From assembly GCA_001662425.1 (NCBI GenBank), contig BDDC01000205.1, positions 3,053 through 67,052 on the forward strand: 64,000 nt of DNA, given 5' to 3'. Numbering within the stretch: position 1 is the stretch's first letter; each line of letters begins with the position of its first letter. The notes beneath the pieces were generated by a model. That model worked only from the letters and a program-made list of their open reading frames with translations. It was not told where the DNA came from and ran no database searches. The translations under genes and the position numbers were made by a program. Positions 33,484 to 44,800 of this stretch are shown here, one piece after another. Origin of the DNA: Chlamydomonas sphaeroides (taxonomy: Eukaryota; Chlorophyta; Chlorophyceae; Chlamydomonadales; Chlamydomonadaceae).

Positions 33484-35779
33484 CGGACGTCGCGAGCGCG
33501 AGGCGGTAGCGATAGCGTGGAGGCGGCACCACGAGGGCAGACGCCGTGATGCGCTCGGCAGCGAGCGGCGCGCATGATGTGTGCGTCGGCGATGCGTGCC
33601 GGGCGGGGCCGGATGCCTGGGCGGTGGCCCTTGCTGTGGCCCTTGCTGTGGCCTCGCATTAAAGGATTAAAGAGAGCGCACTCGCCGCCATGCATGCAGT
33701 GCCTGCTGGGACTCGGTCGTCGCCAGAGTCACCCCGGCGGCCCAGCCTATGTCGCCACCTGGGGCGGGCGGGCGTGCGGGCGATGGCAGTGCACCCCGTT
33801 GCGTGCGGCGGTGCGCACCCGCCAGGTAACGCAGGCCGAGGTGACGAACGCACAAGACGGTGAGGCGGCATCGGCAATAATCGAATGATGACGGAATCGA
33901 TCGATGGGCGGGTGATGCCGCGCCAGCGTCGCTCAGCTCGCCGGCCATGCGCTCCGCGCTCCGGAGGCCGGGGCCAGCCTCAAGGTCCCCAACGCAGCAG
34001 CCGAGTGAGTGACCCGCAGCGCTTCACGTGCCCCGGGGCAGCAGTTGTGCATATGTTGTTTCGTTGGCGGGTAGAGCTGCTGTGTAGAGTCTGTCAAGTT
34101 GATGCCGTTAAGTTGCCCGACGTGACAGCCCTCAACGTGCTCTGCTTGGGGCCGACTGCCTGTCTGGGTGCGTGTGCGTGGGAGACGTGATCGGTGCCCG
34201 TGCTGAAGGGACGCTGGCAAGGAGGTTGAGAATCAAAAAGTGCGGCGCGGCTGGCGGGCGGGACCTGGACTTACGAGCCGCATGTACACGGGCGGCGCAG
34301 CATTGGGCGTTCAAGCCAATGCAAGACTAGCAAGACAACGCGCAAGCCCAAGTATCGCCACTGCTCCCACGCCAGGACGGCCACCTCGCTCCACACAACA
34401 AAAACATAACTCCGTCTGTCTGATAACGGGACGTGCCTGTGCCCCCGCAAACGGATCGGCCGCCAGACCCACACGGCCCAAAAAGAACGAGCCACCCTAC
34501 CTTTCGTGTGGAACCAAAACTGCCCCCTGCCTTTCTTCCAACTGCAAACAAAGACTCCGGCCTTGCCAAGCCTCCCGTTGCTACTGCAAGCTTGCAGCAG
34601 CAACGGGAGCGAGGCTTAAGCCGCCAAGGCCCGTATTCTCAGACCGTACGCCTTGCGACGGCTGCACGGCCGGGCACGCAGACGGGCAATAAATAGGAGT
34701 TCCCCCAACCCAAGCAAATGCATCGTATGAACGGGAACGAACGCAACAACACGACAGATTGAAAACATGCCGCCGACCGAACAGCCCGCAGTAGCTAGTA
34801 CGTCGCTTTGTTGCAGCCACTCACGAGCAGCAATAATCAACATGATGGCTCTAGAGACGCACGCACGCACACAGGCACAAACAGATGTAGGTCCGGCGAT
34901 GAATAATCGCGAGTGCCCTTGGTTGCCCGCGTAGCTATGCATGTCAATAGCATGCGTGCAATTGCGTCGTCGTTGGAAGGTGCGTCACAAGCAATCAATG
35001 ACCGAAAGACAAACGCAGCCAGCAGGTCCGTCCACATACACCAAGCCGTGCGGTGAGGTGCGGTGCAGCAGGCGCTGCTGCTGGCCATACGTGGCGGGGT
35101 CGCCGCATGCTTTCGGCTGCTACGGCTGCCCTGCCAAGGCATGCGGTGGCGTCCCCGGGAGCGAGATGGGTCAGCTGGATCCTGGACATGCAGCGCCATT
35201 CACAAAGAACGCAGCGTGGCGAGCTCACGCAAACAAGACTCTGCAGTTGCGGTGCCGTGCGGCAGGGCAGTTGGCTGCCGGCGCGCCGCGCTCCACAAAG
35301 CCCGCATAGAGGCCTGAATGGGTTGGATGGTGAGGAGGGCAGGGTGGCGCTGTAAGCAGGTGTGCGTGCGCTCCAGCTGCCGTCCATGCCTTGGCGACGT
35401 GGGGGATGCCGGCATGCCCGCCTGCGTGCGTGTCGCGCACAGCACAACCTGACCCCGACCCAGTCATCAGCTGCGCAGCCCTGGCCACAGCAGGCAGGGC
35501 TCACATCGGCAGAAGGACAGCGTCCCTTGCAGCGAGTCCTTGGAGCCGCATCTGCGACCGGGGCAGTCATGAGGGCGCACAGTCATCGTAAGTTCGTGGG
35601 GGCCTTTCCTTGGTCAAGCAAGGTAGGGTACGGCGCTCAGGCCACGCCCTTTGCCGCAACAAACAGCTGTGTCGCAGCGAGTCCCGCAATCGGAGACCGG
35701 ACAACGCACACCGACGCCGCTAGGCTCCCAAGTCCCAACCCCACAGCTACTACACTCCCGGGTGCTGGACCACCGCGCC
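33484..35779. other. Convergent intergenic region, no supported gene
   Basis: This stretch lies between the 3' ends of the SET gene (plus) and the giant gene (minus) and must hold the latter's 3' UTR. I saw no exon chain or known domain and no obvious TTACA (minus-strand TGTAA). Confidence 0.5.
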
Positions 35780-35881
35780 TCACTCTTTGTAGTTGACGCA
35801 GACGTCGGCCGCTCGGAACGTGGTGCCGTTGACGGCGCGCGGCACCGGCAGGCAGAAGTTACGGGCGGCGCGGTTGAGCAG
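35780..35881 (-). other. C-terminal exon of the giant gene
   Basis: The last exon encodes 33 residues including NFCLPVPRAVNG and FRAADVCVNYKE, then TGA. It has two cysteines that could pair with the CANPETCC end of the previous exon. No membrane anchor or GPI-like tail follows, so the protein is probably fully secreted. Confidence 0.75.
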
Positions 35882-38800
35882 CTGCGGGCGGGACACGGGG
35901 GCCCATGATTGGTGAGCATGTGTGCGAGGTAGGGGCCATCGGGGGACACGAGCGAGGGAGGGGGCCGCGAGGTGGCGCACGAGGATGGCGGGCGTGATGC
36001 AGCTAGCAGCGGCACCGCGGGCCCCCGCACGGACACACAGGCGCGCTGGCCATGCACCCAGCGCAGCCGTCACATCCATCTATCGATTTCGTCGATTCAG
36101 TCTACAATGCCTATAGAGTTGAGTCGTACGCCAGTGTCTCGATAGGCGTTTATCGGAAGGTAGGAGGGCTGCTCCAGCACCCACTGCCCTCCCCAATCGG
36201 GGGTCGCGGCTGCCGTCGCTGCGAGACATCGCCGCTGGACCTGCCCCCCCCACGCCAGCAGCAGCCCCAAACACGTACGCTGCTGCAGCAGGTCTCCGGG
36301 TTGGCGCAGTTTGTGGTCTGGGGGTTGCGCCACAGCGTGGGGTCCGTCTCAAGCAGCTGGAGCAGCCGCCGACCGCCGATGCCGCCACCGCTGCTGACTG
36401 CAGCCGTGTCGCGCCAGTCGCCGCCACCAGCTGAGGCCGCCCAGCCGCCGCCGCCAGCAGCAGCACTCCAATCGTGGCCGGACCACAGCCCCAGGCGGCT
36501 GCTGTCCAAGGAGGCGGTTTGCAGCGCACGCCGGTGGGCGGCGGGAGGCAGAGGGACTGGCGGAAGGGGAGGGGAGGGAGGCGGCTTGGGTGGTCGGGGA
36601 GGGCTGGGCGGCTTGGGCGGGCTGGGAGGCTTGGGAGGGAAGGGTGGGCTTGGAGGGGAGGGCGGGGGCCGGGGCGGGAGCGGAGGCATGCGAGGCGGTG
36701 AGGGCGGCCGGGGTGGAGTTGCTGGCGGCTTCTTGGGTGGGCTTGGCGGCCTGGGCGGCTTTGGGGAAGGAGGCGTGGGTGGTGGGGATGGCGGCGTTGG
36801 GGGAGCGGGCGGCAGCGGAGGCGGGGATGGGGGTGGGGAGGGTCCAGGCGGTATTGGAGGCGGTGACGGCGCCGGGGGCGGCGTAGGTGGGAGTGGGACC
36901 GGCGGTCTGGGCGGGTTTGGTTTCGGTGGGCTTGGCGGTTTTGGCGGCCGTGGTGGGCTTGGCGGCCGTGGTGGGCTTGGCGGGCTTGGTAGTGGACCAG
37001 GAGGAGTAGGAGGAGGGCGCGGCGGAGGAGGTGATGTGGGTGCAGGAGGCGGCGGCCGAGGAGAGGGTGTCAGAGGCGGCGACGGCAGGTCCACCACCGG
37101 CAGCACATCGTCTTCTGGTGCGTCAATGAACTCTGAGTCGCAGCGGCCGAGGATGCTCTGGCCGTCCGCCAGCACGATGGTCACGGCTGCGAGCAGTTGG
37201 GTGGGAGGGGAGTCGAGGTCAAGGGCAAGAGGGATGTTGGGCGAGCCATGCGGCTTCGTTCAGCAGCTGGCGCCCTGGCCTGCATGCCATGCTCTCCCAC
37301 CCGGTCCTGCGTTTGTTAAGCACCTGCTTAAAGCGCCAATGATCAAGGCTCGCTCCCAACCCCTCGCTCGTCTAACACCCTCCTCCATACGCCCCGTCCA
37401 GACCCTCCAACGGCCCACAGCGGCACTCACTCCGAGCGGGGCAGTTGGCCCGCCACTCCTCCCAATCGGATGGACGAGGCACGCACGCCTGCGCCTCGGT
37501 GCTGAACACATAGCCCTGCGGCAGCAAGGCGACACAGCAGGGAGATGCGTGGGCGGTGAAGACGAGGCACGAGCGAGATGGCCCACGGGGCTTCACCAAC
37601 AAAGGCGAGGCGTACGTGCATCGGACGAGCGCCGCCTCACCGGCTCGGGGCAGTACTCCACGGCCTCCGCGCCCGGCGCCCCTGGCGTGATGTCCACGGG
37701 GCACCTCATGGCTAGCATGCCGCTGGCGTCGTAGGGGTCGGCGTACAGCCCGGGGGGCAGCAGCAGCCAGTGGCACAGGTTGCCGGGGTCGCGCTCTGGG
37801 TGGCACGAGGTTTGTGTGGGCACGGCAGCTGTCAGTCGGCTGGCATGGGGCGGTTGTTGGGGCATCACGGCAAAGGCAGCATTGCCGCAACATGAATCGT
37901 GCGTGCCGCCCTCACGCCATTGCGTCAGCAGCTTGATCCAGCAGCTGCATGCTAGGCAAAGCCAACGCAGCAGACCCTCCCCTCCACACACACACGCGCA
38001 CAGAGGCCACACGACACCCTCGTGCGTTCCTCACCCGAGCACTGCAACGAGTTTGTGTCATTAAACCCAGGCACCAGCGCGGCCGCGCGGCAGATGCGAC
38101 CGCCGCCGCTGCCCTCCTGTGATACGCGTGTTGCAGTGGAAGCCGCACAATAGGCAACTGGCACTCAGTGTGTTGTTCTGGCATCTACGATTCAGGTTGT
38201 CGAGATGTTTATGCAAGTGTGTACCACACGACATGACGCACCACTCAGCTGCTGGCCTACGCACCTTTCCGAACACCGTGTCAGTAGCGGAGCAGCCCTG
38301 GCACGCCTCGGGCTCGTTGGGGTCGACCGCAGAGTCGCAGGACCGCTTGAAGCGCCCGTTCACGATCACAGGCCTGCGCAGCGCGTTGGGGCCGTCACTC
38401 AGCGTGCGCGGGGCATTGATCGACACGGCAGCAGCCTCATGAACAGCGAACAAGCCCCATGCCACGCCCGACAGACCACACGGCACCCAAACCTAATTTG
38501 AATGCTGCAATATGCAGTCTTCACACCAGGTTCGGCCAGGACGGAGGGCACCAGGTAGGTGGGCGGGCTATCACACAGCTCCTGGGCTATCTACAGCACC
38601 GCGCAGGCGCGGCATCTGCTGCATGCACGGCAGCACCCAGCTCGCCCTACCTCCTTAGATCACGGCGAGTCAAGCCCGCTGTACCTCTATTTTTATTTCT
38701 ATACCACGGCAGAATATGAGTGGTCTAACATCGCTCCCGCTCGCCCATGATGTCGGTCTAGGGTGTCGGCGGGGGTCACGCGTGCGGCGCTCGTGGCTTG

Positions 38801-41800
38801 CCTGCGCAGCCTAGGTGGCTAGTTGACGGACCTATGCATGATCGCTGCTCACCTCCAGTCGTGGCACTCTATGAATGCACCACAGTCGTATGGATCGCCA
38901 GTGCGCCGGAAGGGCCTGCACAGGGCACGCAGCGACAGTCGCAGGGGATGCATGGTTGGCGGGCCGCCCATGCACGCGGCGCCCATGCGGAGAGGGATGT
39001 CCAAGCAACGCCCAACAAAAGGTGACCATGCGACATCCACGCACCCCACCCACCCCATGTAAACATCAGTTTCATTCTGCTGTCAGCACGCTAGCCCGTG
39101 CGTTCTCTTGCCTTTGCATTCCAGGAGCGTGCAAACCCGTTCCTCGGTTTTATGTCTGCTGCCCACTCACCAGACGTACTTGCCGCCATGTTGCAGCTGC
39201 TGGCTGCAGAAGCACCTGCGGCGCGACACGACGACACACGCATGCTGTCCGCCCGCCGTGCCGCCACATTCAGCCGGCAAAATGAACGCACCAACCTAGG
39301 CAGGTGCTTGGGTTCTAATACACCAGCTATCCCGACCAGCCCAGCAACCCCAATGGCCTCACTGGCCCCACCCATTCCACCAGCCCAGCCCGATCACGCA
39401 GCCCCGCCCGCCCAACCAGCGCAGCCCTACCAGCCAGCGCAGACCTACTTGGCCATGCTGTACTCGTCGCTGTAGCCAGAGCAGGGCCGGTCCACTCCGT
39501 AGGACCCGCCATCTGGTTTATGTGCAGGCGGATGTACGGATGGAGGGGCCCAACAGGGCAAGGGGCAGGTTGATTGCGCTTGGGTGTGAGGGTTCGTGTG
39601 AGGACCACATGGGCATCCGCCTGGGTAGCGCGCGGCGGGCGACACGTGTTTGCTGACAGGCCCCTGCCGATGAGTTGCCAAGCAACGCACGCACCCACCG
39701 GCAAGGCAGGGGAAGTCCTCTGGGCGTGTCTTCCCCCAGCGGTTGATCTCCGTGCCTGGCGCGGCGGCCATGAAGGCCATGCGGGAATGCCGGGTCGGAT
39801 CCGTGCGTAAGTGGGCATGCGCCAAGCCCCCAGCCAGGGACGGTCACGTAGGGCCAAGGAAGGACGATTCAGCCAGAGGCGTTTGCTTCAAACCATGTAC
39901 AGCCCCAGCCACTGCCCAATACTGCAAAAATCGCACACACCTGGCCCCGGGACCTCGCTTCGCGCCCGCCAAGGCGGTGCGTACCTGGGCCGGGGCAAAC
40001 GCACAGCGGCCTGCCCGTGATGTCCGGGTCGCCCCCGCCCGGGTTCATCCACCAGTTGATGTGCGGGCTGTGGCGAGAGCGGTGGAAGTTGGGCCGTTGA
40101 GTCGGCGTTGGGTATGGCGGCGCCAAGTCAGGTGTGGTCTGGCGAATAAGGTTGAATAAGATTGGTGTGGATGGGAGCAAAATGAAGACACGGCGTTCAT
40201 GGCAGCAGGGGCTGCCGTGGGGCGGGAGATAGAGACTCGCAGCAGGCATTCCTACGCCGCCCGTCCTACGCGGACCCACTTGTCGACCATGAACTGGTAC
40301 TTGTTGGACACGCCTGTACGCCTTAGCAGCTTCAGGATGGAGCCGTCGCCCTCCTTTGCGGTGACGACTCGACAGTTGGTGTTGCTGGACGGCGGCCGGC
40401 AGTGGGTGGAAGCTGAGGGATCGCGTGGCTCTGCGGTACGGGCACGGGTCATAGTAGCAATCGCAGGAGCAGTGTCAGGATCTAGTATGGCAAGTGCATT
40501 CCAGGAACGCATTTTGCACCGGCAACGAAGCCCATGGCCATTCCTGCTGGCCCTCACGCGTGACTCACTCGCAACGGTGAGATGCGTTGTTGCCTTGACG
40601 TAAATGCCTTGCTTTTGCGTTGTGTATGATGTCTTGTTGGCAAGCATAGCGGCGGTGATGGCGCCTCGCTTGAGCAGCCCCTCGGTGTTGAAAGCGGTGC
40701 AAAAGCGGTCCAGGTCGCTGCGGCGTTCGCGCGGATAGGCCGGGCACGAAGCAAAACATCAGCGCAAGTGCCCCAAGACAGGTCAATCGCTGCTGCCGCA
40801 AATTAGGTTATCTGCCACCAATGGGCCTAGCTGGCACCTCTCCTCCCCTCCCATAGCGCACCACAGGGCCTTCATTTGGAGTGGCGAGTTGGACGTGTCT
40901 CGCTGGAGGTCCACATGGTTTGACGCGCCGCTCCACCTGGGGACGCACGACACGAGCGCGAAATCATAGTGAAGGTAGGCAACGGCGGGATCATATGTCG
41001 ACAGAGCCGAATGCCAACTCCATTGTCAGTGCTTGCGGCAAGCAACACCAGTGCAATGTGCGTGCTTGGATGGAAGCCTGCTGTTTCCAGCCTGCTAGCT
41101 GGGGCGACGCGTCGGCGCCATCCTTGGAATGCAGGCATCGGCACAACCGCTACCCACCAGGTCTGAAAATCGGTTGTGATGACGTAATCCTTCATCGGGT
41201 AGAACGTGTAGCCGGGCAGGGCGAGCGGGCCTGGCCGTGGGAATGATTTATAAGGGGCAGCGGGTAGTGAGTTACCGCCAGGGCGCAAACTGCAAGCAAA
41301 ATGTGCGTGCAGGCGTGCACACGAAGGCGCCGCACCTGTTGTGTTTGAGGACCACACCAGGGCGCCCGACCCGTCCAGCACCGCCAGGTCGCCCGTGTCC
41401 CGGATCGACGCTCTGTACGGCCCTGGTCTACCGGTGGGTGCTGCCGGTGTGGTCCAGTATGTGGCGCCGAGAGCGTTGCGCGCCTGCACACGATGACGGG
41501 CGCCGACAGTAGGTGTACGGCAAGCGAGCAGTTGTAAAACGACCTGCTTTCAGCCATTACCTGGAGGCTACCGGTCGAGGCATTGACGCATAGGCGGTAC
41601 GGCGAGGCGCCACGGACGCCCGTGGGGGCGCTCCAGATGGTGTTAGGGCCGTCCGGGAGGCCGTCCCGCATGCCGTCTCGCATCACGATGCTGCCGTCGG
41701 CCTGTTGTGGGGCGCGGGCAGCATTATGGGAGCATTATGAGCATGTGCTAAGGTTCACCTTGTAGGTCTTTGCAATGCGACGTACCAGCAGGCAGACGTG

Positions 41801-44800
41801 GAAGCGGCCGTTGGGGGAGGTCTTGCAGGAGCCCGGAGTTAGGCAGGCGGCCGGGGTGATGGAGTCCGAGCCTGCACGCACGCCGAGCGATGGGGCAGCG
41901 GGCAGTGGGGCTTTCTTGTCAGATACTGCAGCAAAGCACGTGCCCGCTTGCTTCCTCACCCGCTGCGACCTTGAACTGGCAGTTGCCGGACGCAAAGGCC
42001 GGGTCGGCTCTTGTCCCGTTGTAGCGGGTGGAGTGCATCGCACACAGCAGCTGCTCGCTAGACCATGTGTACGTGAGGCAAGCGGTGGTGGTGGCCTGGG
42101 GCAAGGGAGGGAGGCAGGCCATGACGATCATGACAGATGAGCCAGCCCCGGCAGGGTGCATCCGGCCCAACCTGCCCACACACAGGGTCCACCCACACAT
42201 CGAGCCGCGCAGTCCGCCGCGCTGTGGCTGCTGACGTTGTAGGGCTGCACCCGCTCGATGGCTTGGTCGCCGCCCCGGAAGCGCTGCCCGAACTCCACAC
42301 TGCAGCCGCCTGCGAAGGAGTTGAGGGACAGAGAAACTGCTTATGGCTGACCCCAAGCGCGTTTATGTATAACCCACGGTGACTGCCATAGCCTATGACT
42401 AGAATCGTGAAGATCCTAAGGATCAACGTATTAAGCTGCTCGCCTGACATTCTGAAGTTGCACGTGCCAGAGCTGTAGCCCGCGTCAGGGCTGGCTCCGA
42501 TGTAGTTAGAGGAGTACCGCGAGCAGGCGAGTGTCGAGTGCTGGAAGGTCCAGTAAACGCAGATGGGGTCGTTGGCGCAGAAGGCCGCGCAGGCCGAGGC
42601 GTTTGCAGCCGCCAGGGGGAATGGCGGCACGCGGTCGAAGACGCCGCCGGCCGCATAGCGCAGCCCAACCTCGAGCGTGCACAGCCCTGCGAGGCGTTAC
42701 GTTGCAAGGATAACAGTAATGCAGTGGCCTACGCAAAGTGGCGAATAACAGTAGGGACGCATCGATCCTCCCATACCTCGCCGCCTCACCTGATCCCTCG
42801 GGCGGCTCCACGCACACCACCTGGCCCGGCCGCAGTGAGGTGCCGCAGGCCAGGNNNNNNNNNNTTGGGTCTCGCTCAGCCCCGCAGCGGTCGCCAGGGA
42901 GACGCACGTTTCGGCCCACGCTTGAACGGCCGCGTACTTGCGGCAGGTCGGGCCTGGTGGCCGGGGTCCAAGGGCGGGAGCCAATGGCCAAGCACATACA
43001 CGGTACACAGATGCCGCGTGCTACTAGAAAGGCTCTGCACAGCCCAGGCAGAACCTCAGCGTTGATTGCAAAGCACATCATGGGCGTGGAACGGTCGGCT
43101 GTCTTACCGGGGCCTGGCAGGATCTGCTCACACTGCATGCATGCAAGCGTCACACATTTGCGGTGTCATTGAATCAACAGCCGGAATAACGAACTTTCGG
43201 TCAGAATTTCTGGCGTTGATTGCTTCATGCCCGCCACCGAGCCCACCTGCCACACGCTGCCGTCGAGCCGCTTGCAGGCTGCACCGTCCACGCAGCCGGG
43301 CGGGCCCCATGGCGCGTCAACACACGGCTGAGAGTCCAGGCCGCCGCATGACCCGCCAGCGCCGCCGCACTGCTGCCGCAGTCCCAGCCGGCCGCCGTCT
43401 GCAACAAAGCCGACCGGGATGTATCATGCACGGGATGGTGATGCCTGCGGCCCTTTGCATCATGGTATGGCATACGAAACCGTCCGCGGGTCGGGAGCAC
43501 CCGTCTCGCACCTGCGCCCTCGTACGTGAGCAGGTCTACCGGCACACACAGCCAGTAGTGGTAGGCCTGGAGGCCGTCGGTGGATCGCACGACCTCCCGA
43601 CGGCACGTGAGTCCCTCGCCGCACGTGGCGTTGGTCCAGGGCGTGAGGCCGCCGCTGTCGCCGCACGCCTGCCACTGGCCCAGGCTGCCAGCGGCTGCCG
43701 TGAGGGTTTCAACATGACGTCAGTGGGTGTGTGTACACGCACCAAACGAAACAAGTGTGTGGGCGGACCAAACGAAACAAGTGTGTGGGCGGACCAAACG
43801 AAACAAGTGTGTGGGCGGACCAAACGAAACAAGTGCGTGGGCGGACCAAACGAAACAAGTGTGTGGGCGGACCAAACGAAACAAGTGTGTGGGCGGACCA
43901 AACGAAACAAGTGTGTGGGCGGACCAAACGAGTCAAGTGTGTGGGCGGACCAAACGAAACAAGTGTGTGGGCGGACCAAACGAAACAAGCGACGATGCAT
44001 ATATATATGCTATTCATCGGCTCTGCTCAGTAGCACACATGCGTGCTGCTGGCTCGCATCCCAACTCACGCAGCGTGGTGTTGGGCGGCGCCACCAGGCA
44101 CACCCTGTCCCCAAGCCGCAGCGCGGCGCAGTCTGTCCCTGGGTTGGCGCTGAAGAAGGCGGCGTCGCTCCAGGGCTGCGGCGGCAGCCCCATTGCGGCG
44201 CTGGCGTCCGCCCACAGCCCCCAGCACGTGTCGCCGGGCCCCACCACCGCCGTCACGTTGGGGCGGCAGCCTGTGGTGGGCAGCGGGCGCCGGCAAGCGT
44301 TAGCAAGCGGTCACTTTGGCATTGGTGGGCACTTGGTGGGGAATCCGCTCAAGGGCATCAATTCTTTGACAGTGTGTTGGTAACGCGGCAGCACGCTCGA
44401 AAGGCCTTAGCAAGCAAGGGCTCCAACCCTTTGCCATCGACAGCCACGACACTTACGCAGCTTGGCGTAAAGGCAGGAGCCGTGGCGGAGTGTCACAGGC
44501 AGCGTCCGCGCTTTGAGCATTCCACGTGACGAGCCAAAGCCCAGCGGGCCGCCCGACGCGAACCCAACACAGTCCGGCATTGCGTCACAGGCCGCTGCGG
44601 GGTCGTCGGCGGGCTGGGGTGCGCCGCTCGCCACAAGGAACGGCAGCAGGTCATCCCCGACGTGTGTGAAGTCGCCGAGGACGTTGTAGCCGCGGAGCTC
44701 GGGGCACACCGTGTCTGTGTGGATGGGCGGGATCGATGAGGCAGGCGGAATGTACTCGGTACGTGCTGGCATGAGTCATCCAAGCCACGATCCAAGCATT

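Larger units (their letters stand above)
42790..44270 (-). other. LysM-like and CBM1-like block
   Basis: LysM-1 (44070-44270): VVGPGDTCWGLWADAS, NPGTDCAALRLGDRVCLV, the classic GDTC...NPG..C..L..G..VC pattern for chitin or peptidoglycan. CBM1-like 1 (43512-43694): QWQACGDSGG..C..GLTCRR..YHYWLCVP. CBM1-like 2 (43247-43398): LRQQCGGAGGSCGG. A 25-bp exon (43108-43132) leads into LysM-2 (42790-42953: YAAVQAWAETCVSLA, then ACGTSLRPGQVVCV). LysM-2 contains the assembly gap at 42855-42864. Carbohydrate binding is inferred from motifs. Confidence 0.75.

Noticed and set aside
36052..37734. 560-residue plus-strand open frame rich in GGLGG
   Set aside because: It is the antisense of the proline-rich exon and lower-complexity flanks; the minus-strand frame has splice sites and fits the giant gene.
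37431..40430. Idea that the Cys-rich region is a gametolysin or leishmanolysin protease
   Set aside because: No HExxH zinc motif is present in any joined exon; chitin-binding-like cysteine spacing fits better.
43741..43990. Repeat array considered as a CRISPR
   Set aside because: The units are directly adjacent with no spacers and the genome is eukaryotic.
43066..44529. 487-residue plus-strand open frame containing the 26-bp repeat
   Set aside because: Openness comes from the repeat; the minus strand carries clear LysM and CBM1-like exons.
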